Assembly: GCA_946187935.1 (NCBI GenBank)
Contig: CAMHSJ010000011.1
Span: forward strand, 1-64,000
Length of the DNA: 64,000 nt
Direction of reading: 5' to 3'
Source: an uncultured Clostridia bacterium
Lineage (GTDB): Bacteria > Bacillota > Clostridia > Saccharofermentanales > Saccharofermentanaceae
This document shows positions 26,396 through 36,388 of the stretch, piece by piece. Each line of letters starts with the position of its first letter. Position 1 is the stretch's first letter. A program made the translations under genes and the position numbers. The notes beneath the pieces are model-generated. The model did not search any database and had not been told where the DNA came from. It saw only the letters and a list, made by a program, of their open reading frames with translations.

Positions 26396-27498
26396 TGAGC
26401 GCCAGGTTCATAGTTACAGGCGGCGGCACTTCAGGCCACATTAATCCTGCGCTTGCTATAGCGGGTCTTCTCAAGGACTGCTATGCCAAGAAGGGTGAAG
26501 AGTGCGAGATAATCTTTACGGGAAGAAGTGAAGGCCTCGAGGGGGAACTTGTCCCCAAGGCAGGCTACGAATTTAAGGCCATAACTGCAATGGCGATGCC
26601 TCTTAAGCCTTCCGTTAAGTTCTTCAAGGCTCTTATCGCAGTAAACAAGGGCAAGAAGCAGTGCATTAAGATCATTAAAGAGTTTAAGCCTGATGCGGTG
26701 ATATCTACGGGCGGCTACGTCAGCGCGCCTCTTCTCTATGCTGCCAAGTCTCTTAAGGTGCCTGTCATGATACACGAGGCAAATGCTTTCCCCGGCAGGG
26801 CCAACAAAGTTTTATCCAAGGGTGCTGCGCTCGTAATGACGGGTTTCCCTGATCAGGAGAACGTATTCCCCAAGGCGAAGCTCGTAAGGTGTACGGGAAA
26901 CCCTGTAAGAGACATCATGTTCGGCAACACATACGAAGCCTCAAGAGAGAAACTGGGGCTTAAGGATACTGACAAAATGGTCTTTACTATGGGCGGTTCC
27001 CTGGGCGCCAAGACGCTTACGAACTTCATCTTAAAGACTGCAGCAGACGAACGCTTTGCTGATATCAAGTTCGTACTGAGCGTCGGAAAGCATAATGCCG
27101 TAGAGCTCCCTCAAGTATTGCCATCAAATCTTCAGGTAATGAGCTACATTGATGAGCCTAACGTTTATCTGTCAGGCAGCGATGTAAGCATCTTAAGGGC
27201 GGGCGCGGTAACCTGCGCCGAGATAACAGCGACGGGTGCCTGCGCGGTGATGGTTCCTTATCCTCATGCGGCTCACGACCACCAGACATATAATGCCAAC
27301 ATGATCGCTGAAGGCGGCGGAGGCATAGTCATCAGCGATGCTGATGTTGAAGCGGGGAAACTTACAGACATCCTTCTGGATCTTTTGTCTGATGACGACA
27401 GGAGAATGAACATGAGGAAGGTGGCACAGTCCAAGGCGGTATGTGACACAAATGAGCGTATAATCGAAGCGGTCAGGGAAGCATTGGAAAAGGATTAA
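26395..27498 (+). CDS. murG: Lipid II synthase MurG
   Basis: A 367-residue GT-B glycosyltransferase that adds GlcNAc to lipid I at the inner face of the membrane. The N-terminal loop is GGGTSGHINPALAIA, a variant of the usual GGTGGH. Next come ISTGGYVSAPLLYAA and IHEANAFPGRANK; the C-terminal half has TMGGSLGAKTLNF-like TMGGSLGAKTLT and PYPHAAHDHQTYNA. The ATG overlaps the ftsW stop, with AAGGAGG upstream. The stop overlaps the ftsQ start. Confidence 0.96.
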   Translation: MSARFIVTGGGTSGHINPALAIAGLLKDCYAKKGEECEIIFTGRSEGLEGELVPKAGYEFKAITAMAMPLKPSVKFFKALIAVNKGKKQCIKIIKEFKPDAVISTGGYVSAPLLYAAKSLKVPVMIHEANAFPGRANKVLSKGAALVMTGFPDQENVFPKAKLVRCTGNPVRDIMFGNTYEASREKLGLKDTDKMVFTMGGSLGAKTLTNFILKTAADERFADIKFVLSVGKHNAVELPQVLPSNLQVMSYIDEPNVYLSGSDVSILRAGAVTCAEITATGACAVMVPYPHAAHDHQTYNANMIAEGGGGIVISDADVEAGKLTDILLDLLSDDDRRMNMRKVAQSKAVCDTNERIIEAVREALEKD

Positions 27499-28610
27499 TG
27501 GACGATAACGAACTCGACAAACTGTTTGGTGTAGAAGACGAAGATGCCAAAGAAGAAAGCGCTTTATCAGAGCCCATAAAGGACTCTGAAGATAATGCTG
27601 CGCCTGAAGAGAACTTTACTGTCCGTGAGGCGGCAGAAGAGCCTGTTGTTGAGAAAGAGGAAGAACCAAAAGAAGAGGCGGGAGAGCCTGAAGCTCCTGT
27701 AAAGAGAGAAAAGCAAGAGGTCAGAAAGAGAGCTCCTGCCAGGCCGCAAAAGCCTTCTGAGGCACCAAAGCCTGAGTTTAATCTTCCCAAGATAGACCTC
27801 CCTGAGATCCATCTCTCCAGGACTGCCATTCTTGCCATAGCGCTTGGCTCTCTTGTGATACTGGTGATAGGGCTTATCGCTTTCCATCCCGCATTCAGGG
27901 TAAGAAACGTTACCATAGACGGCAACATCGTGCTCTCTGACGAGGAGATCCTCGAGATGACGGGCCTGGAATACGACAGACATCTCATGAGCGGCGTAAG
28001 CGGGAATCTCTGGGATATCATATGCCTCAACTACGGCAACACGGAGAAGAAGATCAAGGAATCAAACCCTTACGTAGAAGACATAACGATCTCCATAAGG
28101 ATCCCTTCGACCGTTTACATCAAGGTCAAGGAAAGAAGCAAGATAGCTTATATCAAGACTCCCGACGGTTATGCCGCATTAGACAGGAACGGCCTTGTCT
28201 TAGAGCTCGAATCAGGCCGCGATACCAAGGACGTAAGGCCTCTTATCTGCGGCATGCAGCTTGACAGCATAAACCTGGGCAAGACCGTGGAGATCAAGAA
28301 CAAGAACGATTACAACAAGGCGATAATAGTGCTCGGAGCCATCCTTGCTGCCGATAACGCTTCTGTCAGGGGCGATTACAGCATGTTCGAGAATACAAAG
28401 GAAGTCAGGATACTGCCCAGCGGATATATCTTCCTTTCGATCTATTCTCCGTCAGGAAACCTCATACAGATCAAGCTCTCAGATACCGAGGACATCAACG
28501 AAGACATGGCCTGGCTCTTATATGCCATCAATGCCAACGCCTTTGATCAGGTGGCAGGTGACGGCGCCCTGGACATGACAGGCGACGAGTATATCTACGA
28601 CGAATTCTGA
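27498..28610 (+). CDS. ftsQ: Cell division protein FtsQ/DivIB
   Basis: A 370-residue bitopic protein: a long, acidic, Pro/Lys-rich cytoplasmic part of about 108 residues, one membrane helix (AILAIALGSLVILVIGLIAF), then an outer POTRA domain opening with VRNVTIDGNIVLSDEEIL. The FtsQ/DivIB beta domain follows, with PSTVYIKVKERSKIAYI and ALDRNGLVLE. It should join FtsL and DivIC in the divisome core. The start overlaps murG by one base. It ends the transcription block before the ftsZ promoter. Confidence 0.92.
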   Translation: MDDNELDKLFGVEDEDAKEESALSEPIKDSEDNAAPEENFTVREAAEEPVVEKEEEPKEEAGEPEAPVKREKQEVRKRAPARPQKPSEAPKPEFNLPKIDLPEIHLSRTAILAIALGSLVILVIGLIAFHPAFRVRNVTIDGNIVLSDEEILEMTGLEYDRHLMSGVSGNLWDIICLNYGNTEKKIKESNPYVEDITISIRIPSTVYIKVKERSKIAYIKTPDGYAALDRNGLVLELESGRDTKDVRPLICGMQLDSINLGKTVEIKNKNDYNKAIIVLGAILAADNASVRGDYSMFENTKEVRILPSGYIFLSIYSPSGNLIQIKLSDTEDINEDMAWLLYAINANAFDQVAGDGALDMTGDEYIYDEF

Positions 28611-28723
28611 CGCCTGCTTGATGTTTTTTGGCAAATTACAATATTTTTTTATTGTTTTCCGGATTTAATGTTAAAATAACAGTGAGGTTTTTTTACAATT
28701 GTGCAATAAAAATGTTGCATATA

Positions 28724-28752
28724 TTGAATGAACCCTGTGTTTAGGTTAAAAT
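28724..28752 (+). promoter_or_regulatory. Promoter of ftsZ
   Basis: TTGAAT (28724-28729), a 17-base spacer and TAAAAT (28747-28752), 74 bases before the ftsZ start in an AT-rich gap of 215 bases. Confidence 0.65.
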
Positions 28753-28825
28753 TCAGAATGATTAATTGTTATTCTTTTAATTATAAACAGTAACAAAGAA
28801 TTTGATATTTACGGAGGGCAAAAGA

Positions 28826-30229
28826 ATGTCTGAGAGCAAGCATAGCTATTCAATGGACGAGTCAAATGTCGCAGCTATTAAGGTTATTGGCGTAGGCGGC
28901 GGCGGAAGCAACGCAGTAAACCGAATGGTTGAGAGCGGCGTCCAGGGCGTTACTTTTATTGCGATCAACACTGACAACCAGGCTCTTGCCAAGAACAAGG
29001 CAGAAGTCAAGATCCAGATCGGTGAGAAGGTCACCAGAGGCCTCGGCTGCGGTGCAGACCCCAGCGTTGGTGAGAAGTCAGCTGAAGAGTCAAGAGACGA
29101 GATCGCAGAAGCCATCTCCAACACAGATATGTTGTTCATCACAGCAGGCATGGGCGGCGGTACAGGTACAGGTGCTGCTCCTGTCGTAGCTCAGATCGCA
29201 AGAGATCTCGGCATCCTCACAGTTGCAGTCGTAACGACACCTTTCACATTCGAAGGTGCCAAGAGAGCTGCCAATGCTGAGAGAGGCATCAGGGAACTCC
29301 AGAAGGCAGTCGATTCACTCATCGTTGTCTCCAATGACAAGCTCTTAGACGTAGTTGACGATAACACGAGCTTCGAAGAAGCATTCAACATGGCAGATCA
29401 GGTCCTCAAGTTCGGTGTAGCCGGCATCTCAGACCTCGTAGCTATCCCCGGTCTCATCAACCTCGACCTTGCAGACGTTACAAGAGTCATGAAGGATGCA
29501 GGCATCTGCCACATGGGTATCGGCAGAGCAAGCGGTGAAGACAGAGCTCAGATCGCTATCAAGCAGGCTATCAACTCACCTCTCCTCGATACGACAATAG
29601 AAGGCGCCACAGGCGTTATCGTTAACTTCACAGGCGGACGCGGAATGAGACTCTCTGAGATCGATGCAGCATCTTCCATCGTAAGGGAAGAGGCTTCACC
29701 TGAAGCAGAGATCATCGTAGGTGCTGTCATCGACGATTCCTTAGAGGATGAGCTCATGATCACAGTCATCGCATCCGGTTTCGAGAATACAGTAAATGCA
29801 TCAGTAGGACACAGGGCAAGCACATCAGTTCTTTCCCGTGAGAATGCTACAATCATCACAAACAGACAGCCTCAGGCTCAGCCTCCGAGAACAGAGTATG
29901 CTCCCAGACAGCAGGCACAGCCCGAGCAGCCTGCAGCTCAGCCTCAGGCAAGGCCTCAGCCCGGCTTCAGGTTCGGTGATGAGTCAGTTAATAACAGACC
30001 TGCACCTGCTCCCCAGCAGCCGGCAGCACAGCCCCAGGCTCAGCAGCCGGTAGCTCCTATCCAGCAGCCTGTACAGCAGCCGGTTGAACCCGCACCTGCA
30101 CCTGCAGCAGCTCCCCAGGCTCCCCAGATGGGCGGCAGACCTCAGACAAACGTTTCTCCCAACGTTGAGGAGAGACCTGCTCAGAAGTCCGCTAAGCCTT
30201 GGTTCATGTTTGGCAAGGACGGTCAGTAA
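28826..30229 (+). CDS. ftsZ: Cell division GTPase FtsZ
   Basis: A 467-residue tubulin-like GTPase that forms the Z-ring. The core is complete: [20 protein letters not shown], the tubulin signature [11 protein letters not shown] and the T7 loop NLDLADV. After about residue 330 comes a long linker rich in Gln, Pro and Ala. The end reads [11 protein letters not shown] and does not match the usual C-terminal peptide (around DIPxFLR) that binds FtsA and SepF. The ATG at 28826 has GGAGGG eight bases upstream; an earlier TTG at 28802 has no site. No ftsA lies upstream. Confidence 0.98.
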   Translation: MSESKHSYSMDESNVAAIKVIGVGGGGSNAVNRMVESGVQGVTFIAINTDNQALAKNKAEVKIQIGEKVTRGLGCGADPSVGEKSAEESRDEIAEAISNTDMLFITAGMGGGTGTGAAPVVAQIARDLGILTVAVVTTPFTFEGAKRAANAERGIRELQKAVDSLIVVSNDKLLDVVDDNTSFEEAFNMADQVLKFGVAGISDLVAIPGLINLDLADVTRVMKDAGICHMGIGRASGEDRAQIAIKQAINSPLLDTTIEGATGVIVNFTGGRGMRLSEIDAASSIVREEASPEAEIIVGAVIDDSLEDELMITVIASGFENTVNASVGHRASTSVLSRENATIITNRQPQAQPPRTEYAPRQQAQPEQPAAQPQARPQPGFRFGDESVNNRPAPAPQQPAAQPQAQQPVAPIQQPVQQPVEPAPAPAAAPQAPQMGGRPQTNVSPNVEERPAQKSAKPWFMFGKDGQ

Positions 30230-30232
30230 TTA

Positions 30233-30688
30233 ATGATTTGCCCCGCTTGCGGATCCAGTAATGACAGAGTGCTGGATTCCCGTGCTTCTTCTGACGGTTT
30301 TGAGATCAGGAGGAGAAGGGAATGCGGCGATTGTAATTACCGTTTCTCAACGATAGAGAGGATCGAGGGTTTGGTCCCCAAAGTCGTTAAGAAGGATGGC
30401 GTAAAGCAGGAATATAACGAGACTAAGATCTTAAACAGCCTTATGGTTGCCTGTTCTAAGAGACCGGTCACAAAAGAGGAAATGCAGGCTATCGTTTCCA
30501 ACATAACTGACAGGGTCAACAACAATCCCAAGAGGGAGATAAGCAGCCGTGAGATAGGTGAATACATAATGGAGCAGCTCTATAAGAAAGATAAGGTTGC
30601 TTACGTTAGGTTCGCATCAGTCTACAAAGACTTCACCAATCCGGAGTCATTTGCAGAGGAAGTTAAGAAAATAGCCGGCAACGGCTGA
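30233..30688 (+). CDS. nrdR: Ribonucleotide reductase regulator NrdR
   Basis: A 151-residue NrdR: an N-terminal zinc ribbon (CPACGSSNDRVLDSR, then CGDCNYRFSTIE) and an ATP-cone domain (about 46-136). It senses ATP/dATP and represses ribonucleotide reductase genes. It starts three bases after the ftsZ stop, so it is probably co-transcribed with ftsZ, linking dNTP supply to division. The length is standard. Confidence 0.97.
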   Translation: MICPACGSSNDRVLDSRASSDGFEIRRRRECGDCNYRFSTIERIEGLVPKVVKKDGVKQEYNETKILNSLMVACSKRPVTKEEMQAIVSNITDRVNNNPKREISSREIGEYIMEQLYKKDKVAYVRFASVYKDFTNPESFAEEVKKIAGNG

Positions 30689-30749
30689 AGATACAACTAA
30701 ATAAAACATAAGATAATAGGAATCTGATGTTGTTTTGAGGGGTGATCAA

Positions 30750-31466
30750 ATGGCAGCAACAAAAGTATTACTTGTAGATGATGATGCGAGCATTATCGAG
30801 GTCCTGAAGCTCTATTTCGAGAAAGAGGGTTATCAGGTCTTTACCTGTATGCAGGGTGACAAGGCGGCAGCAACTTTCGAAGCAAGCCAGCCTGACATCG
30901 TTATCCTGGATCTCATGCTCCCGGGCAAGGACGGCAACGATATCTGCCGTGAGATCCGCAAGACATCAGATACTCCGATCATCATGCTCACTGCAAGGAC
31001 AGATACGTTAGACAAGATCATCGGTCTTGAATTAGGCGCAGATGACTATGTCCCGAAGCCGTTTGAACCTAAGGAAGTGCTTGCGAGAGTCAAGGCCGTA
31101 TTAAGACGTACGGAGAAGAAGGAAGCTCCCGCTCAGGCAGCTGCTGAAGTACAGAGCCAGGACATAATCACATATCCCGGTTTCTCAGTGGACAAGGTCC
31201 GTTACGTTGTAACTGTAGACGGCAAGGAGATCTACATGCCGCCTAAGGAATTAGAGCTTCTGTTCTTCCTGGCATCCAATCCCAACAGGGTATTTACAAG
31301 AGAGCAGCTCCTGGAGAATGTCTGGGGTTACGATTTCTACGGTGAATCCAGAACAGTCGATGTTCATATCAAGAGGATCAGGGAGAAGATAGAGAACCCT
31401 GAAAGAGAAGATAACTGGTGCATCAAGACAGTCTGGAGCAAGGGCTACAAGTTCGAGACAAAGTAA
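30750..31466 (+). CDS. OmpR/PhoB-family response regulator
   Basis: A 238-residue regulator. The receiver domain has the acidic pocket DDD near residues 10-12, phospho-acceptor Asp54 in DLMLPG, and Lys103 in PKPFEP. A linker of about 25 residues leads to a winged-helix DNA-binding domain (about 140-238, RTVDVHIKRIREKIE). ATG 30750 with GAGGGG upstream is preferred to the TTG at 30735. The partner kinase gene follows after three bases. PhoP- or WalR-like in shape; the signal is unknown. Confidence 0.93.
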   Translation: MAATKVLLVDDDASIIEVLKLYFEKEGYQVFTCMQGDKAAATFEASQPDIVILDLMLPGKDGNDICREIRKTSDTPIIMLTARTDTLDKIIGLELGADDYVPKPFEPKEVLARVKAVLRRTEKKEAPAQAAAEVQSQDIITYPGFSVDKVRYVVTVDGKEIYMPPKELELLFFLASNPNRVFTREQLLENVWGYDFYGESRTVDVHIKRIREKIENPEREDNWCIKTVWSKGYKFETK

Positions 31467-31469
31467 TAG

Positions 31470-33023
31470 ATGGCACCCAAGGTTGAAGGCAAAAGATTCT
31501 CTTCTAACTTTGCCGTGTTTATCATTTCTTTCCTGGTATTCACGACAATAGTTGTTTTTGCTGTTCTCCTGTTCCTTTCCTATGAGAATATGTACAACAC
31601 TCTCGTTGCCGAAGTCGCCATCGGTACGGATAATGCTGCGTTCTCGTTATCAGAAGACATAAGATCAGTCATAGCACCCGATCCCAAGGGCTTCGTTTAC
31701 ACGCTGGATAACGACGGTTCCGTCAACTTCTCGAATTCCAGGATGGTGGAGCGTCTCATCAATTCGCAGATGTTCCGTGAGAGCGGCGCCATCTACCTTG
31801 TGGATATTGAGGGCAGGGTATACTGCAGGAGCTACTACACAACAGAGACCAACGACATCCTTCCCACCGTGACAGTAGACGGAGGCAAGACATATATCTC
31901 GGATGAAGATGCCTTATCGCTCATCAAGGATATCTCCCTTGGCCTTGATAACAATTTCCAGACCAAGAATGCACAGGTCGTGACTGCGATGTCGTGCTAT
32001 AAGATCCCCGATACTGAATACTACTGTCTCGTCCACAACTATGAGACGACTTTCAGCACGAGGGATGAGTATCTGCACCTCATTTTCTTCCCGGCGATGA
32101 TAGCGCTTGTCATATCGATCATACTCTACGCGGTATTCGTCTATATGAGCCTTGTGCCGATCAAGGCGATATCCCAGGCCATCTCCAAGGTCGCAGAGGG
32201 CGATCTTACGGTCAGGGTCCCCAGAAGATACGCAGAGCCCGAAGACTACACCAATTTCTCGGTCTCATCCGAGTTTTCGGACATGGGAAAGACCGTTAAC
32301 AATATGATCGAATCCTTAGAGAACCAGGAAAAAGACAGGGAGATGTTCATCTCATCTATTGCCCATGACATCAGGACACCTCTGACATCCATAAACGGCT
32401 TCGTCACGGCGATGTTAGACGGCACCATCCCGCCCGAAAAGACAGACCACTACTTAGAGCAGATCAAGCATCAGGTCGGCCGTATCCGCACACTGGTAAC
32501 GCAGATGACAGAGGCATCTTCTTTGTCACATGCCGATACCTCCATGATGGAGAGCTTCAACATAAGCGACATGATAAATGACATAGTCGAAAACCTCGAA
32601 GCCCAGCTGACAGATAAGAACATCACGGTGATAAAGTCACTTGACCCCGGTCCCGGCATCGATGCCTACGGCGAAGCCCAGCAGCTCTGCAGGGTCATAA
32701 TCAACATCGTGACCAATGCCATCAAGTTCACGCCTGCAGGCGGCAAGATCAAGATAACCACATTAAGCGACAAGAGACAAAGAAAGATCTGGATATCAGT
32801 CGAGGATTCAGGCGCAGGCGTCGAAGAGTCCAAGAGAACGAGGATCTTCGAGAGCTTCTTCCAGGCAGATCCTTCTCGCAAGGTCGAAGGCTTCGGCTTA
32901 GGTCTTTATATCTGCAAGCAGATCCTTGCCGGCCACGAGCAGACTATCACCTGTGAGGAGGGCACGGAATTAGGCGGCGCTAAGTTCGTATTCTCATTCC
33001 CTTTCCCTCCGGAAGAGAAATGA
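31470..33023 (+). CDS. Membrane sensor histidine kinase
   Basis: A 517-residue kinase: membrane helix near 13-38, an outer sensor domain of about 165 residues, a second helix near 210-232 (IALVISIILYAVFVYMS), a HAMP linker, a HisKA domain with phospho-acceptor His299 in SIAHDIRTP, and a HATPase domain with N-box NIVTNAIKFTP, G1 DSGAG and G2 GFGLGLYI. It should phosphorylate the response regulator just upstream. The sensor domain has no family I recognise. Its stop is followed one base later by the nth start. Confidence 0.93.
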   Translation: MAPKVEGKRFSSNFAVFIISFLVFTTIVVFAVLLFLSYENMYNTLVAEVAIGTDNAAFSLSEDIRSVIAPDPKGFVYTLDNDGSVNFSNSRMVERLINSQMFRESGAIYLVDIEGRVYCRSYYTTETNDILPTVTVDGGKTYISDEDALSLIKDISLGLDNNFQTKNAQVVTAMSCYKIPDTEYYCLVHNYETTFSTRDEYLHLIFFPAMIALVISIILYAVFVYMSLVPIKAISQAISKVAEGDLTVRVPRRYAEPEDYTNFSVSSEFSDMGKTVNNMIESLENQEKDREMFISSIAHDIRTPLTSINGFVTAMLDGTIPPEKTDHYLEQIKHQVGRIRTLVTQMTEASSLSHADTSMMESFNISDMINDIVENLEAQLTDKNITVIKSLDPGPGIDAYGEAQQLCRVIINIVTNAIKFTPAGGKIKITTLSDKRQRKIWISVEDSGAGVEESKRTRIFESFFQADPSRKVEGFGLGLYICKQILAGHEQTITCEEGTELGGAKFVFSFPFPPEEK

Positions 33024-33024
33024 T

Positions 33025-33660
33025 ATGCCGCGCATCTCAAAAGCCGTTTTGGCAGAGCGTACGTTCAGCGCTTTAAAAGAATGCTTTCCTGATTCAGCAT
33101 GCTCTCTGGATTTCGATGAGCCTTATAAGCTTGCCATAAGAGGCATATTGTCTGCCCAGTGCACGGATGTAAGGGTCAATATTACTTCCGCAGAACTCTT
33201 CAGTAAGTTCGGAACTGTAGACAGCCTCAACGAGGCTCGCTTGGAAGAGATAGAAGAGATGATACGGCCTTGCGGTCTTTATAAGGCCAAGGCTAATTCC
33301 ATCAAGGTCTTTACGGACCTCCTGGCAGGTTCCTGGAACTACGAGATCCCGAAGGATACAGAAGAGCTCATGAAGGTCCCCGGGATAGGCAGAAAGATCG
33401 CAAATCTCATTGTGGGGGAGATCTATTCCGTACCCGCCATCGTCGTCGATACGCACTGCAAACGCGTCATGAAGCGCATAGGGATAACTTCTTCTGATAA
33501 CCCCGTTAACTGTGAGCGTGATATGATGAAGGTATTTAAGAAGGAGCAGTGGATCGCGATAGGGCATCTGAGCGTTGACCTCGGCAGGACTTACTGCACG
33601 GCCAGATCCCCCAAGTGTGACAGCTGCCCGCTTAATTCTTTCTGCAAGAGGAGTATCTGA
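33025..33660 (+). CDS. nth: Endonuclease III (Nth)
   Basis: A 211-residue base-excision glycosylase/AP lyase for oxidised pyrimidines. The helix-hairpin-helix is VPGIGRKIANL with the catalytic Lys, followed by the catalytic Asp in VVDTHCKR. The C-terminal iron-sulfur loop has cysteines spaced C-X6-C-X2-C-X5-C (CTARSPKCDSCPLNSFC). All key residues are present. It overlaps recG by one base, making a DNA repair pair. Confidence 0.96.
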   Translation: MPRISKAVLAERTFSALKECFPDSACSLDFDEPYKLAIRGILSAQCTDVRVNITSAELFSKFGTVDSLNEARLEEIEEMIRPCGLYKAKANSIKVFTDLLAGSWNYEIPKDTEELMKVPGIGRKIANLIVGEIYSVPAIVVDTHCKRVMKRIGITSSDNPVNCERDMMKVFKKEQWIAIGHLSVDLGRTYCTARSPKCDSCPLNSFCKRSI

Positions 33661-35804
33661 TGGCAGTGATAAAGCTATCAAGTCCGGTCACTTCGATAAA
33701 CGGCATAGGCCAGGCCGCTGCCGACAGGCTTGCCCGGCTTGATGTAACCACAGTCTACGATCTTATAAGCTTCCTGCCTTTCCGCTATAACGACTGGAGC
33801 CGCGTGGGGAGTGTTTACGATGCTTCAGAGGGCGATGAGATATCTTTCCCGTGCACGGTCATGACGGCTCCCAATACGAATATCAGGAGCAAGGCAAGAC
33901 CTACCACGTTCTTTGTGGGAGACGGCCACAGAAGGATCCTTCTGACATTCTTTAATTCACCCTACATAACACGCAAGTTTGCCGTAGGAGACGAGTGCTT
34001 TGTCCATGGCAAGGTCACTATGTTCGGAAGCAGGCTTCAGCTCGTAAATCCTTATATAGAGAAGAAGTCCAAGGTCAATCCCGAAGAACTGATAAGACCC
34101 GTCTATCACATGACGGAAGGGCTGAAGCCCACATTCCTCCCAAGATGGATCAAGACTGCGATAGATCTTTGCGGAGACCAGCTGATAAACGTCATACCTG
34201 AAGAGATAATGACAAGGGAGGGATTCGTATCTCCCAAAGAGGCTTACTATAAGGTCCATTTTCCAAAGGACCTTGAAGAAGCAGAGAAAGCCAGACGGCA
34301 GATAGCATATGAGGAGCTCATCCTTCTGGGCATCGGCATGAAGCTCATGGCCCAGGGCCAGTCTGAAGGCGAGAAGGCGCCTGCCATCATCCCTTCAAGC
34401 TCAGGCGCACTGAGCGATCAGGTCAAGGCTAGATGGAAGGGCATAACGGGCAATCTCGGCTTCACGCTTACAGATGACCAGATCAAGGCGATAAAGGAGA
34501 TCCAGATGGATCTTCAGAAGAACAGGCCGATGAACAGGCTCGTTCAGGGCGATGTAGGTTCAGGCAAGACTGCCGTTGCGATCCTAACGATGGCAATGAC
34601 CGCTCTGATGGGCAAGCAGTCCGTTCTCCTTGCTCCGACATCGGTCCTGGCAAAACAGCATTACGACACGGCAACCAAGCTCCTTAACGGCAGCGGCATA
34701 GATGTTGTTCTCCTGCTCGGCAAGACAAAACAGTCGGACAAGACCGAGATAAAGAAGAGATTAAGAGACGGCAAGGCGGCCGTCATAATAGGGACGCACG
34801 CCCTTCTTACAGATGACATCGAGTTTAAGGACTTAGCGCTTGTCATAGCAGATGAGCAGCACCGGTTCGGCGTTAAGCAAAGAGAGAAGCTACTAATTAG
34901 GAAGGACGATCCGGCAGGCATCAACAGCGTCCACAACCTCGTCATGACCGCAACGCCGATACCGAGGACATTGGCTCTCGTCCTCTACGGAGACATGGCA
35001 ACATCTGTCATAAGGCAGAAGCCTAAAGGCAGGCAGAAGATAACCACATGGTTCGTTCCTTCCAAGGATTCTTCTGACATCACCGATGTTATAGTAAAAA
35101 AGCTCGAAGCAGGTGAGCAGGCCTATATAGTCTGCGCCAAGATAGACGATGACCAGCTCGATCCCAATGCCGTCACGCAGTATTCGGATGTTCCGGATTC
35201 AGGCATCACCAGCGTGTTCCAGATGAAAGAAAAGCTCGATCAGACAGGCCTTACGTCCAAGTACGATACAGAAGTCTTATTTGGCTGCATGAACGAACAG
35301 CAGAAGCTAGGTATAATGGAGCGTTTCATAAACGGTGAAGTCAAGATCCTTATTTCCACTACGGTAATAGAGGTTGGCGTTGATAATCCCAATGCCAATG
35401 TCATGGTCATAATGGATGCTGACAGGTTCGGCTTATCAACACTGCACCAGTTAAGGGGACGGATCGGCAGAGGGTCTTCCAAGGCTTTCTGCATGCTCGT
35501 ATCAGAATCAAGATCAGAGCTCGCCTTAACAAGGATGAAGATGATGTGCGAATCAGACGACGGTTTTGAATTAGCATCCAAGGACCTTGAGTTAAGGGGT
35601 CCGGGAGACTTCTTCGGAACAAGGCAGCACGGCATCCCGCAGCTTAGGGCTGCCAACCTTTATACTGACATGAGCCTTGCAAGTGAGGCTACTGATGCCG
35701 TTAACCGTGTTTTCGAGCGGGGCGGGGAAGAAGCGGAAACACTTAAGGATGCAATAGGCAGGATGTACGAACTGAGGTTCGCTCATAAGATGGAGGCTTT
35801 GTGA
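33660..35804 (+). CDS. recG: ATP-dependent DNA helicase RecG
   Basis: A 714-residue RecG that remodels stalled replication forks and Holliday junctions. The N-terminal wedge OB domain covers about 60-150. The helicase core shows GDVGSGKTAVA (Walker A), DEQHRFGVKQR (Walker B), ATPIPRTLAL, and the late QLRGRIGRG. The TRG part near FFGTRQHGIPQL closes it. The length is slightly above the usual 680-690. It overlaps nth by one base, and rsmD starts one base after it. Confidence 0.97.
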   Translation: MAVIKLSSPVTSINGIGQAAADRLARLDVTTVYDLISFLPFRYNDWSRVGSVYDASEGDEISFPCTVMTAPNTNIRSKARPTTFFVGDGHRRILLTFFNSPYITRKFAVGDECFVHGKVTMFGSRLQLVNPYIEKKSKVNPEELIRPVYHMTEGLKPTFLPRWIKTAIDLCGDQLINVIPEEIMTREGFVSPKEAYYKVHFPKDLEEAEKARRQIAYEELILLGIGMKLMAQGQSEGEKAPAIIPSSSGALSDQVKARWKGITGNLGFTLTDDQIKAIKEIQMDLQKNRPMNRLVQGDVGSGKTAVAILTMAMTALMGKQSVLLAPTSVLAKQHYDTATKLLNGSGIDVVLLLGKTKQSDKTEIKKRLRDGKAAVIIGTHALLTDDIEFKDLALVIADEQHRFGVKQREKLLIRKDDPAGINSVHNLVMTATPIPRTLALVLYGDMATSVIRQKPKGRQKITTWFVPSKDSSDITDVIVKKLEAGEQAYIVCAKIDDDQLDPNAVTQYSDVPDSGITSVFQMKEKLDQTGLTSKYDTEVLFGCMNEQQKLGIMERFINGEVKILISTTVIEVGVDNPNANVMVIMDADRFGLSTLHQLRGRIGRGSSKAFCMLVSESRSELALTRMKMMCESDDGFELASKDLELRGPGDFFGTRQHGIPQLRAANLYTDMSLASEATDAVNRVFERGGEEAETLKDAIGRMYELRFAHKMEAL

Positions 35805-35805
35805 T

Positions 35806-36375
35806 ATGCCGAGAGTAGTTACGGGTCAGTTCAGGGGAACCATCCTCGAAGCGCCTAAGGGCGATAAGACCAGGCCGACGACGGATAAGGTCAAGGAGGC
35901 CTTGTTCTCGATCATTCAGGGCAGAGTCCCTGATTCTGATTTCTTAGACCTTTGTGCGGGTTCGGGACAGATAGGCATAGAAGCTCTTTCAAGGGGTGCA
36001 AACAGCGTAACTCTTGTGGACAAGGCAGGAGACTGCGCGAGGATCATCAAGGGAAATATAGCTAAGATCCACATGGAAGATTCTGACTCCATAAGGTTTA
36101 TCAAGGGCAGCATAATCCCCACGCTTGAAATGCTTGCTACAAACGGCTCCAAATTTGATATTATATTTATGGATCCGCCATACAGGCTCGTGCCTGATCT
36201 GGCGAAGCAGGCTTCGGAGGTTATCCTTCGCGGGGGGCTGCTTAAAGAGGACGGCATACTTATAGTGGAACACGCTAAGGATATGCCTCCTGATGAGTCC
36301 GCCATGGCTCTTCTGCAGTTTCGTTCTTGTAGTTACGGGCTTACAGTGATAACATTTTTTAAGAATAAACAATAA
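35806..36375 (+). CDS. rsmD: 16S rRNA (guanine-966-N2)-methyltransferase RsmD
   Basis: A 189-residue SAM-dependent methyltransferase. It has the RsmD start RVVTGQFRGTILEAP, TRPTTDKVKEALFSI, the SAM-binding FLDLCAGSGQIGIEALSRGA, and the catalytic MDPPYRL. The recG-rsmD-coaD order is standard in Firmicutes. Confidence 0.96.
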   Translation: MPRVVTGQFRGTILEAPKGDKTRPTTDKVKEALFSIIQGRVPDSDFLDLCAGSGQIGIEALSRGANSVTLVDKAGDCARIIKGNIAKIHMEDSDSIRFIKGSIIPTLEMLATNGSKFDIIFMDPPYRLVPDLAKQASEVILRGGLLKEDGILIVEHAKDMPPDESAMALLQFRSCSYGLTVITFFKNKQ

Positions 36376-36388
36376 TGAGGGTATGTTC

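Noticed and set aside
27473..28030. 185-codon minus-strand ORF opposite ftsQ
   Set aside because: Ser-rich shadow without ribosome site; ftsQ accounts for the region.
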